This document shows positions 1 through 5,798 of a DNA stretch of 7,229 nt, one piece after another; within the stretch, counting starts at the first letter, position 1; each line of letters starts with the position of its first letter. The position numbers were made by a program, and so were the translations under genes. The notes beneath the pieces were generated by a model. That model made no database searches and was not told where the DNA came from. It saw nothing but the letters and a program-made list of their open reading frames with translations. This stretch comes from Chloroflexota bacterium (GTDB lineage Bacteria; Chloroflexota; Limnocylindria; QHBO01): the NCBI GenBank assembly GCA_031177555.1, contig JAPSGM010000095.1, positions 1 through 7,229 on the forward strand. The letters are read 5' to 3'.

Positions 1-2
1 CG

Positions 3-383
3 TGGCAGTCCCTGTCGATCAGCGCCGCCTGCGGCCCGGACGCCTGCAGCCTGGAGCTGGCCGGCGCGGCCAACGGCGAGGCCGGGACGGACCTCTATTC
101 CTTCACCGTCGACCCGGATGCGCGGCACGTCGAGCTGGTCGGCACCGACCTGCACGGCTACCCCGCGGGGCTGGAGGCCGAGCTCGACGCGGCGGCGCGC
201 GCGACGCTCGACCCGGAGCGCCTGGAGGGCCTGGCCCTGGTCAGCGCGCGGTGGCTGCCGCCGCCGGAGACGGATCGCTACTGGCTCGCCTACCGCTCGG
301 GCGGCGAGGAGGGCGCGCCGCGCCTGGACGTCCTGCTGGACCTGGCGGGCGGCGAGGTGCTCGACGTGGTGCGGGCCGACTAG
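3..383 (+). CDS. C-terminal part of a hypothetical protein, cut by the left edge
   Basis: This reading frame is open from the first bases of the window (frame 3) to a TAG at 381-383 and gives 126 residues with no start, so the gene begins outside. The peptide begins WQSLSISAACGPDACS and has a balanced, protein-like composition: alternating hydrophobic strands, LYSFTVDPD, VELVGTDL, an acidic Ala/Leu-rich helix-like middle, YWLAYRSG, and a C-terminal strand pattern LDVLLDLAGGEVLDVVRAD. That differs from the Arg/Pro/Ala-rich translations of the other frames. Two cysteines (CGPDAC) sit near the visible start. I recognise no family; the pattern could be a small beta-rich domain, perhaps secreted or lipid-anchored, but no signal sequence can be seen because the N-terminus is missing. 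It converges on the minus-strand locus and shares its last bases with that stop codon. Confidence 0.6.
   Translation, partial: WQSLSISAACGPDACSLELAGAANGEAGTDLYSFTVDPDARHVELVGTDLHGYPAGLEAELDAAARATLDPERLEGLALVSARWLPPPETDRYWLAYRSGGEEGAPRLDVLLDLAGGEVLDVVRAD
380..383. other. Shared CTAG holding both convergent stop codons
   Basis: The palindromic CTAG supplies the TAG stop of the plus-strand gene (381-383) and the TAG stop of the minus-strand JAMM remnant (382-380). The two reading frames thus end tail to tail with a 4-base overlap. I see no hairpin followed by a T-run on either strand here, so no intrinsic terminator can be called between the two converging transcripts. Confidence 0.7.
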
Positions 384-649
384 GCCAGGCTAAGCGGGAC
401 CTCGGCCGCGGCGCCGTCGCGGATGCGCCAGGCCCGCAGCGCGCGTTCCGGTGGCGCCCCGGCATCGGCCAGGCTGGCGATGACGTAGTCGCGTCCGGGT
501 GCGTCGCAGAGCGCAGGTCCGCCGGCGACGGCACGGCGGGCGAGCGCGGGTGCGAGTGGAAGATGGCGACCACGTCGTCGCCTGCGCCGTCGATCGCGTA
601 ACAGCGCCGCCGGCGAGCCCAGCCCGCCGGCGCCCACGATCAGGACCTT
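380..649 (-). pseudogene. Remnant: ThiF/MoeB E1 glycine loop joined to the C-terminal half of an M67 JAMM metalloprotease, frameshifted
   Basis: Three pieces of recognisable protein lie end to end in changing frames. Bases 649-602 encode KVLIVGAGGLGSPAAL, the nucleotide-binding glycine loop at the start of a ThiF/MoeB/HesA E1 domain. From 600 down to about 490, a different frame encodes an M67 (JAMM) core, VVAIFHSHPRSPAVPSPADL, which contains the zinc motif H-x-H-x7-S-x2-D exactly. From 490 to the stop at 382-380 the first frame returns with DYVIASLADAG...RALRAWRIRDG...EVPLSLA, the usual end of an M67 domain. About 200 residues of E1 core (adenylation pocket, catalytic Cys, zinc Cys pairs) and the N-terminal half of the JAMM domain with its catalytic Glu are absent. 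Intact relatives deconjugate or process sulfur-carrier proteins such as CysO or ThiS-like proteins (family knowledge). As written, no functional E1 or protease can be made. Real decay is favoured over sequencing error because the neighbouring 6 kb has no frame break, but assembly error is not excluded. Confidence 0.75.
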
Positions 650-1056
650 GCGTCGAGGAGCTTGCGCTGGCCCTCGGCGCCGATCTCCGGCATCAGCAGC
701 TGGCGGCCGTAGCAGCGCCGCTGCTCGGCGCTGAGCGGCTGCGGCCCGGCCTCCCACTCCCCGCCCAGGGCCTGCCAGCGCTCGATGCGGTCGGCCAGGT
801 TCACGACGCCGGTGTAGCCGCGCGCCGCCAGGAGCTGCGCCGCCCGCTCGGAGCGAGACCCGGTGCGGCAGTAGAGCAGGACGGGCGCCTCGCGATCGGG
901 CAGCTCCGCCTCGAGCCGCGCCGGCAGGTCGGCCAGCGGGATGTGCGTGGCCCCTGCCACGTGTCCCGCGTCCCACTCCCACGGCTCGCGGACGTCCACC
1001 ACCCGGTGCCCCGCCTCGACGAGCCGCAGCGCCTCGGAGGCCTGAACCTGGCGCAC
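640..1056 (-). CDS. Rhodanese-like protein with a truncated ThiF/MoeB E1 start at its C-terminus
   Basis: The 138-residue product has a complete single rhodanese domain: DVREPWEWDAGHVAGA at residues 21-36, and the active-site loop CRTGSR with persulfide-carrying Cys63 at 63-68. The domain ends near residue 98. Residues 108-136 then match the N-terminus of ThiF/MoeB E1 enzymes (RQLLMPEIGAEGQRKLLDA), but the frame ends at TGA 642-640 two residues later. One extra base near 650 would continue it into the E1 glycine loop, so the original gene was probably a rhodanese-E1 fusion with the rhodanese at the N-terminus. The start is a GTG 13 bp after the sufU stop; I see no other start upstream before that frame closes, and no clear Shine-Dalgarno. 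The rhodanese part may still be made and could carry sulfane sulfur, possibly from SufS (inference). It is the last recognisable gene of the operon before the decayed region. Confidence 0.75.
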   Translation of the reverse strand: MRQVQASEALRLVEAGHRVVDVREPWEWDAGHVAGATHIPLADLPARLEAELPDREAPVLLYCRTGSRSERAAQLLAARGYTGVVNLADRIERWQALGGEWEAGPQPLSAEQRRCYGRQLLMPEIGAEGQRKLLDARS

Positions 1057-1069
1057 CGTCAGGCGCGGA

Positions 1070-1477
1070 TCAGCCGACAGCCTCCGCCTCCTCGGGCCAC
1101 GCGACAGCGCCGCCCTGCACCGCGCCCTGGAGCACCTTGTAGGAGAGCAGCGCGCACTTCAGCCGCGCCGGGCCGATGGGGACGCCCAGGTCGTCCAGCA
1201 GCTCCCCCGGATCCATCGCGCGGACGTCGTCGAGGCTCTTCCCGCGCAGGTCGTCGGTCAGGATCGAGGCCGATGCCTGGCTGATGGCGCAGCCGCGCCC
1301 GTCGAAGGCGACGTCGGCGATGCGCTCCTTTCCGTCGTCGAGGCGCAGCGACATGCTCATCTCGTCGCCACAGGTCGGGTTCGAGTCGGCGAAATGCAGG
1401 TCGTGCGGGTCGAGCACGCCCTTGTTGTGCGGGTTGCGGTAGTGCTCCAGGATGAAGTCGCGGTAGAGGTTGTCCAT
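1070..1477 (-). CDS. sufU: SufU-type Fe-S assembly sulfurtransferase/scaffold
   Basis: The 135-residue protein starts MDNLYRDFILEHYRNPHNKG, the typical IscU/SufU N-terminus. The zinc or cluster ligands are Cys36 and Asp38 (NPTCGD), Cys63 (GRGCAIS) and Cys108 (RLKCALL). In SufU proteins these bind zinc and accept the persulfide from SufS. Residue 107, just before the last Cys, is Lys as in SufU, not the His of IscU. The spacing Cys63 to Cys108 is 45, close to IscU (43) and shorter than in Bacillus subtilis SufU (62), so the extra segment typical of Firmicutes SufU is missing. Its ATG overlaps the sufS stop as TGATG, which points to translational coupling and to a SufS-SufU pair. A GGGGG at 1485-1481 is a weak possible ribosome binding site. 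The name is well supported by context; a pure scaffold role like IscU cannot be excluded. Confidence 0.93.
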   Translation of the reverse strand: MDNLYRDFILEHYRNPHNKGVLDPHDLHFADSNPTCGDEMSMSLRLDDGKERIADVAFDGRGCAISQASASILTDDLRGKSLDDVRAMDPGELLDDLGVPIGPARLKCALLSYKVLQGAVQGGAVAWPEEAEAVG

Positions 1478-2757
1478 CAGCCCCCGAAGACCTGCTGGGT
1501 GGCGCGCACGGCATCGGTCAGGGCGTCCACGTCATCGGTGTCGTTGTAGAGGTAGAAGCTGGCGCGGGTGGTGGCCGGGAGGTCGTAGCGCGTCATCACC
1601 GGCATGGCGCAGTGGTGGCCGGCGCGCACCGCGACGCCCTCGTGGTCGAAGACGGTGGCCACGTCGTGCGGGTGGATGCCGTCCAGCACGAAGCTGATGA
1701 CGCCGGCGTGCGTGTCGGGATCGTCCGGACCCAGCCGCCGCACGCCGGGGATCTCGCCCAGCGCGGCCCACGCCCGCTCGAACAGGAGGCGCTCGTGCTC
1801 GCGCACGTTGTCCATGCCCAGCGCGTCCAGGTAATCGATGGCGGCTCCCAGCCCGATGGCCTCGGCGATCGCCGGCGTGCCGGCCTCGAAGCGGTAGGGC
1901 ACCTCGTTGAACTCGGCGCCCTCCAGCGTGACGCGAATGATCATGCTGCCGCCGGTCATGAACGGCGGCATGGCGTCGAGGAGCTCGCGGCGGCCCCACA
2001 GGATTCCGATGCCGGACGGACCGAGCATCTTGTGGCCCGACAATGCCAGGAAGTCGCACCCGATCTGGCGCACGTCGATCGGCATGTGGGGGGCCGACTG
2101 GGCGGCGTCAACCAGCACCAGGGCGCCGGCGCGGTGCGCCATCTCGGTGATCTCGGCGACCGGGTTGATGGTCCCCAGCGCGTTGCTGACCTGCGCCAGG
2201 GCCAGCAGCTTCGGGCCGTTGGCCAGCTTGGCGGCCAGGTCGTCCATGTCCAGCCGGCCGTCGTCAGTGATGGCCACGTACTCCAGCGTGGCACCAACCT
2301 CGGCGGTGAGCTGCTGCCACGGCACGATGTTGGCGTGGTGCTCGAGCTGCGTGGTCAGCAGCCGGTCCCCCGGGCTCAGGTTCGTGCGGCCCCACGAGTA
2401 GGCGACCAGGTTGATCGCCTCGGTGGCGTTGCGGACGAAGACGATCTCGCGCTCGGACGGCGCCCCGATGAAGCCGGCCACCCTGCGGCGCGCCCCCTCG
2501 AACCGGGCGGTGGCGTCCTCCGAGAGCTCGTAGATGCCACGGTGCACGTTGGCGTAGTGGTGCGCGTAGGCGTCGGCCAGGGCCTCGATGACGGCGCGCG
2601 GCTTGGGGCTGCTGGCCGCCGCGTCCAGGTAGACGAGCCGCTTGCCCTGGCGCGTCGGCGCGTCGAAGACCGGAAAGTCGCCGCGCAGCGCGGTGCCCGA
2701 GAAGGCACCGGGGCCGATGGTGCGGGTCGTGATGGGGCTCGCCGGTTCGACTGCCAT
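1477..2757 (-). CDS. sufS: SufS cysteine desulfurase (group II, PLP-dependent)
   Basis: This 426-residue aminotransferase class V enzyme converts L-cysteine to alanine and holds the sulfur as a persulfide on its catalytic Cys. Visible landmarks are VYLDAAASSPKP (42-53), HRGIYELSEDA (72-82), NATEAINLVAYS (110-121), EHHANIVPW (139-147), PLP-contacting Asp217 and Gln220 (VDAAQSAPH), Schiff-base Lys243 (SGHK), and catalytic Cys383 in RAGHHCAMP. HPHDVATVFD puts His364 19 residues before the catalytic Cys, the same spacing as the B. subtilis SufS His342 that takes over a SufU zinc site, so pairing with the neighbouring SufU is likely. The N-terminus is about 10-15 residues longer than many SufS proteins, but no alternative ATG or GTG lies between Met1 and the conserved LRGDFPVF. 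The ATG is 9 bp after the sufC stop. Confidence 0.97.
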   Translation of the reverse strand: MAVEPASPITTRTIGPGAFSGTALRGDFPVFDAPTRQGKRLVYLDAAASSPKPRAVIEALADAYAHHYANVHRGIYELSEDATARFEGARRRVAGFIGAPSEREIVFVRNATEAINLVAYSWGRTNLSPGDRLLTTQLEHHANIVPWQQLTAEVGATLEYVAITDDGRLDMDDLAAKLANGPKLLALAQVSNALGTINPVAEITEMAHRAGALVLVDAAQSAPHMPIDVRQIGCDFLALSGHKMLGPSGIGILWGRRELLDAMPPFMTGGSMIIRVTLEGAEFNEVPYRFEAGTPAIAEAIGLGAAIDYLDALGMDNVREHERLLFERAWAALGEIPGVRRLGPDDPDTHAGVISFVLDGIHPHDVATVFDHEGVAVRAGHHCAMPVMTRYDLPATTRASFYLYNDTDDVDALTDAVRATQQVFGG

Positions 2758-2766
2758 GGGCCTAGT

Positions 2767-3624
2767 TTAGACGTGCTCCGCCACGGGCTCGGAAGCCTCG
2801 TCCCCAGCGCCCCCGGGCAGCCCGACCTGCTCGCGCACCCACTCGTAGCCGTTCGCCTCGAGCTGGTGCGAGAGCTCCTCGCCGCCGGACATCACCACCC
2901 GGCCGTCGAGCAGGACGTGCACGAAGTGCGGCTTCACGTAGTTCAGCATGCGCTGGTAGTGGGTGATCAGGAGGACGCCCATCTCGGGGGAGAGGGAGGC
3001 GTTGATGCCCTCCGCCACCGCCCGCAGCGCGTCGATGTCCAGGCCGGAATCGGTCTCGTCCAGGATCGCCATGCGCGGCCCGACCACGGCCATCTGCAGC
3101 ATCTCCAGCCGCTTCTTCTCGCCGCCTGAGAACCCGTCGTTCACGTAGCGCGACGCGAATGAGGGATCGATGTGGAGGAGCGCCATCTTCTCCTCCATCA
3201 GCCTGCGGAACTTCGCGAGCGGGATGCCGGTGTACTTGATCGAGGTCTCGCCCGTCTCGTCCGCCGGCTTCGGGTGATGGACCGCGTTGTAGATGTTGCG
3301 CAGGAAGCTGGCCACGGTGACGCCGGGGATGGCGCTGGGGTACTGGAAGGCCAGGAACAGGCCGGCCCGGGCGCGCTTGTCGGGCGACATGCCCTGGGGC
3401 GTGGGGCCCTGCAGCAGGTCATCACCGGCCCAGCTGATGCTGCCGGCGTCGACGTGGTAGTCGGGGTGTCCCAGCAGCGTATAGGCCAAGCTCGTCTTGC
3501 CCGACCCGTTCGGGCCCATCAGGGCGTGGACCTCGCCCTGCTTCACGGTCAGGCTCAGGCCCTTGAGGATCTTCTTGCGCGCGATGCTGACCTCGAGGTC
3601 GCGGATCTCCAGCTGGTCGGTCAT
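2767..3624 (-). CDS. sufC: SufC ATPase of the SufBCD Fe-S assembly complex
   Basis: A 285-residue ABC-type ATPase that works in the cytoplasm, not in transport, and drives conformational change of SufB-SufD. Motifs in order: Walker A GPNGSGKT (37-44), Q-loop Gln94 in AFQYP, ABC signature FSGGEKKR (165-172), Walker B MAILDE (185-190), D-loop SGLD (193-196) and switch His222 (ITHYQR). The sequence GLFLAFQYPSAIPGV and the C-terminal GYEWVREQVG are specific to SufC among ABC ATPases. The last 16 or so residues are an acidic, Gly/Ala-rich tail beyond the usual family end. The ATG is chosen by family length (MTDQLEIRDLEVS) and a nearby Shine-Dalgarno. It stands apart from sufB-sufD, separated by the Rieske and Rrf2 genes. 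Confidence 0.97.
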   Translation of the reverse strand: MTDQLEIRDLEVSIARKKILKGLSLTVKQGEVHALMGPNGSGKTSLAYTLLGHPDYHVDAGSISWAGDDLLQGPTPQGMSPDKRARAGLFLAFQYPSAIPGVTVASFLRNIYNAVHHPKPADETGETSIKYTGIPLAKFRRLMEEKMALLHIDPSFASRYVNDGFSGGEKKRLEMLQMAVVGPRMAILDETDSGLDIDALRAVAEGINASLSPEMGVLLITHYQRMLNYVKPHFVHVLLDGRVVMSGGEELSHQLEANGYEWVREQVGLPGGAGDEASEPVAEHV

Positions 3625-3633
3625 GCCGTGTCG

Positions 3634-3639
3634 TTTCCT
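3634..3639 (-). promoter_or_regulatory. Ribosome binding site of sufC
   Basis: AGGAAA on the minus strand, 9 bases before the sufC ATG, inside the 21-bp gap after the Rrf2 stop. This gap is the widest between the suf genes, so sufC appears to have its own initiation signal and not to rely on stop-start coupling. Confidence 0.6.
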
Positions 3640-3645
3640 GTCTTC

Positions 3646-4191
3646 CTAGCGTGTCGGAGCGGCCGGCACCGGCGCCTGGGCCGATGCGGCTGCGGTTGAT
3701 GTCATGCTCGTCGCGGCGGCGTTCTGCGCGGCGTGGAGCGCGGCCCGGCGGCGGCGCACCGCCATCGGGTAGGGCGGACCGCCGGCCGTGGCCACCACGT
3801 CGGCGAGGCTGGTGGCCGAGAGCGTGTCCTCCAGCGAGTCGTGGACGCGGGAGAACAGCTCGTGGACGCTGCAGTCCTGCGGCCGGTCGCAGACTTCCAG
3901 GTTGTCGGGCCCGGCGCACGGCATCTCCAGCAGCGGCCCGTCCAGGGCCCGCACGGCCTCGACCAGGCTGATCTCGCTGGCCGGGCGCGAGAGCTGGTAG
4001 CCGCCCGCCTTGCCGCGGGTGGCCGTCACCAGCGCCGCGCGGCGAAGGTCGCGGACCAGCTGTTCCAGGTAGGCGTGCGGCAGCTTCTCCGAGCGCGCCA
4101 TGGCGGTCAGCGACTGCGGGCCGTCCCCCTCGGCGCGGGCCAGCGCGACCAGGATGCGGACGCCGTACTCGGCGCGCGTCGACAGCTTCAT
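3646..4191 (-). CDS. Rrf2-family transcriptional regulator, IscR/SufR-like, probable Fe-S sensor
   Basis: The 181-residue protein begins MKLSTRAEYGVRILVALA, the standard Rrf2 start. A winged helix follows (LPHAYLEQLVRDLRRAALV at about 37-55, then wing TRGKAGGYQLSR at 58-69). The dimerisation helix region carries Cys92, Cys101 and Cys107, with His110 close behind, a plausible [2Fe-2S] or similar cluster site. Spacing is C-x8-C-x5-C, while E. coli IscR has C-x5-C-x5-C. Residues 144-181 are an Arg then Ala/Thr/Pro-rich tail without recognisable fold. The frame is open upstream of this ATG, but the family N-terminus and a good Shine-Dalgarno fix the start here; ATGA overlaps the Rieske stop. Its place inside the suf operon suggests it controls the operon, probably by feedback on a promoter upstream of sufB (inference; operator not visible). 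Other Rrf2 roles (NO or redox sensing, as in NsrR) are possible. Confidence 0.9.
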   Translation of the reverse strand: MKLSTRAEYGVRILVALARAEGDGPQSLTAMARSEKLPHAYLEQLVRDLRRAALVTATRGKAGGYQLSRPASEISLVEAVRALDGPLLEMPCAGPDNLEVCDRPQDCSVHELFSRVHDSLEDTLSATSLADVVATAGGPPYPMAVRRRRAALHAAQNAAATSMTSTAAASAQAPVPAAPTR

Positions 4192-4514
4192 GGCAGCTCC
4201 ACCACCAGGCGGCCGTCCTCGACCCGGGCCGCGTAGGCGTGCACCGGCCGGACCGGGGGCAGCGCGAGGACGCGCCCGGTGAACAGGTCGAAGCGGCCGC
4301 CGTGCCGTGGGCACTCGACCGCGTTGTCGTCGAGCTCGCCCTCGCCCAGCACCCCGCCGTCGTGCGTGCACACATTGTCGATGGCGCCCCACTCCCCGTC
4401 CTCGGTCAGGCCGATGCACAGCGAGCGGCCGTCCATCTCGACCACGCGCACCGTGCCGGGCGTGACCTCGGCCGCCTGCAGGTCGGTGACGAAGCCGGAA
4501 CGTGCCGTGGTCAT
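4188..4514 (-). CDS. Rieske [2Fe-2S] ferredoxin-like small protein
   Basis: A 108-residue single-domain Rieske protein. The [2Fe-2S] ligands are Cys49 and His51 (CTHDGG) and Cys68 and His71 (CPRHGGRFD), giving C-x-H-x16-C-x2-H. The fold elements before (VRVVEMDGRSLCIGL) and after (GRVLALPPVRPVHAY) fit the ferredoxin component of aromatic-ring dioxygenases or a NirD-like protein. No oxygenase or reductase partner is in the window, so a dedicated catabolic role is unlikely. Between sufD and the Rrf2 gene, and joined to both by 4-bp ATGA overlaps (4511-4514 and 4188-4191), it may donate electrons to cluster assembly or be a client or reporter of Fe-S supply (inference). No transmembrane segment or signal peptide is visible, so it is cytoplasmic. 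Confidence 0.92.
   Translation of the reverse strand: MTTARSGFVTDLQAAEVTPGTVRVVEMDGRSLCIGLTEDGEWGAIDNVCTHDGGVLGEGELDDNAVECPRHGGRFDLFTGRVLALPPVRPVHAYAARVEDGRLVVELP
4197..4203 (-). promoter_or_regulatory. Ribosome binding site that decides the Rrf2 start
   Basis: GGTGGAG on the minus strand lies 5 bases before the ATG at 4191-4189, within the end of the Rieske gene. It supports this ATG over the upstream in-frame starts, which would add about 76 Arg/Pro-rich residues unlike any Rrf2 protein. Confidence 0.6.
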
Positions 4515-5794
4515 GCGGCCACCGCCCCGGTCAGCAGGTCATCCTCCGAGGCGCCGATGCGCGGGGCCAGGGCGGACAGCACCCGCTGCCGGATCGTCTC
4601 GGAGTTGACCTGCGACACCACCTGCTCGAAGAAGCCGCGCACGATCATGCGCTCCGCCTCGTCGGCCGTGAGGCCGCGGGTCTGGGCGTAGAAGCGCTGC
4701 ACCGGGTCGATGGCGCCGGCGGTGGCGCCGTGCCCGCAGCGCAGGATGTCGTTCGTCTCGATCTCGAGCACCGGGATCGGCTCGGCGCCGGCATTCGGGC
4801 TGAGCAGGAGGTTGCGGCACTCCTGGTAGCTGCTGGTGCCCTTGGCCTCGCGCTCGACGCGGGTGACGCCGTAGAAGGCGGCCCGTGCCTCGTCGTAGAG
4901 GGCCGACAGGTAGAGCAGGTCCGAGGTGGTGTGGCTGGCGATCAGGTCCTGCACGCTGTCGATGTCGATGTGCTGCTTGCCTCCCGCGGCCAGCAGGCCG
5001 AGCAGGCGCGACGTCCCGCCCTTGCCGGCCATGCGCACGTCCAGGCCCACCTTGGTGACCGATGAGCCGACCTGCGCGTCCAGCGTCGTGACCTCGGCAT
5101 CCTGCCCGACCTCCACCCGCTTGGCGCCGATGTTCCAGGCGCCCTCGCCCAGCCGCTGCAGGTTCGCATAGCGGACCCGGGCGCCCGGCCCGGCGACGAG
5201 GTCCAGCACCCCGCCGTACCACGCGGCGTTGCCGTCCGGCCCGGACACCTCCTCGAGCAGCGACACGTCGCTGCCCTCCTCGGCCACGACCACGGTCAGC
5301 GGGAACCACGCCAGCTCGCCGTCGGGCAGCTGGTTGTGGACGAACAGCGTCGTATCGATCGACACGCCGGCCGGGACGTAGAGGAAGGTGCCGCCGGTCC
5401 AGGCCGCGTGGGCCAGTGCCCAGCTGCGAGCGTGGGCGGACAGCGTCTGGCGCTGCCCGACGAGGCGCCGCACGAGGTCGGGATGGCTGCCGACCACGTC
5501 GCGCAGGTCGCCGAACACGACGCCGGCCTCGGCGAGCCGCGGGTCGAGGTCGTGCGCCGGGAGCGGGGCTTCGGTCAGCAGGTCGGCGTCGCGCGGCAGG
5601 CCCTCCAGGGAAGTGCGGCGCCACTCCTCCTCCTGGCCGGTGGGCCAGGGCGTGCCCTCCACGCGCCGCCACCAGTGGCCGCGCAGGTCACGGAGCCAAT
5701 CGGGCTCGTCCTGGCGCTCGGAGATGGCCGCGATCGCCCCGGCGTCGAGCGCCGAGCCACGGGGTGGCGCGGCGATATCGGTTCCGGTCGTCAT
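4511..5794 (-). CDS. sufD: SufD subunit of the SufBCD Fe-S assembly complex
   Basis: The 427-residue protein is a SufB/SufD-family beta-helix subunit. N-terminal residues 31-75 hold PDWLRDLRGHWW and the W-P-TGQEEEWRRTSLEGLP segment typical of SufD. The helix core includes GTFLYVPAGVSID (135-147), DLLYLSALYDEARAAFYG (292-309) and SSYQECRNLLLSP (321-333). The C-terminal signature is EIETNDILRCGHGATAGAIDP (about 344-364), where His355 matches the SufD His (E. coli His360) that takes part in cluster formation at the SufB-SufD interface. SufD forms the scaffold with SufB and docks SufC. Its ATG is 4 bp after the sufB stop (TAG-CCGG-ATG), and its own TGA overlaps the Rieske ATG, so coupling in both directions is likely. 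I see no broken or missing segment. Confidence 0.96.
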   Translation of the reverse strand: MTTGTDIAAPPRGSALDAGAIAAISERQDEPDWLRDLRGHWWRRVEGTPWPTGQEEEWRRTSLEGLPRDADLLTEAPLPAHDLDPRLAEAGVVFGDLRDVVGSHPDLVRRLVGQRQTLSAHARSWALAHAAWTGGTFLYVPAGVSIDTTLFVHNQLPDGELAWFPLTVVVAEEGSDVSLLEEVSGPDGNAAWYGGVLDLVAGPGARVRYANLQRLGEGAWNIGAKRVEVGQDAEVTTLDAQVGSSVTKVGLDVRMAGKGGTSRLLGLLAAGGKQHIDIDSVQDLIASHTTSDLLYLSALYDEARAAFYGVTRVEREAKGTSSYQECRNLLLSPNAGAEPIPVLEIETNDILRCGHGATAGAIDPVQRFYAQTRGLTADEAERMIVRGFFEQVVSQVNSETIRQRVLSALAPRIGASEDDLLTGAVAA

Positions 5795-5798
5795 CCGG

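Noticed and set aside
2..601. 199-codon plus-strand frame at the left edge
   Set aside because: Its product is almost entirely Arg/Gly/Ala/Pro; the frame starting at base 3 gives a balanced protein ending at 383 instead.
1612..3129. Long plus-strand open frame (505 codons) opposite sufS and sufC
   Set aside because: Same explanation: antisense shadow spanning two unrelated conserved genes and their gap, with no domain or start signal.
3625..3645. Possible internal promoter or terminator between the Rrf2 gene and sufC
   Set aside because: The gap is only 21 bp, contains the sufC ribosome binding site, and shows no hairpin, T-run or recognisable -10/-35 pair.
3422..4375. 317-codon minus-strand frame spanning Rieske, Rrf2 and sufC, as a possible fusion gene
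   Set aside because: It crosses three genes out of their frames and shows Arg/Pro-rich composition with no motif.
4192..4419. Upstream extension of the Rrf2 frame by 76 residues
   Set aside because: The added residues are Arg/Pro/Gly-rich, lie within the Rieske gene in another frame, and the Rrf2 family start MKLSTRAEYG with a good Shine-Dalgarno is at 4191.
4539..5672. 377-codon minus-strand frame inside sufD
   Set aside because: Translation is Arg/Gly/Pro/Ala-rich low complexity and overlaps the real sufD frame, which carries all family motifs.
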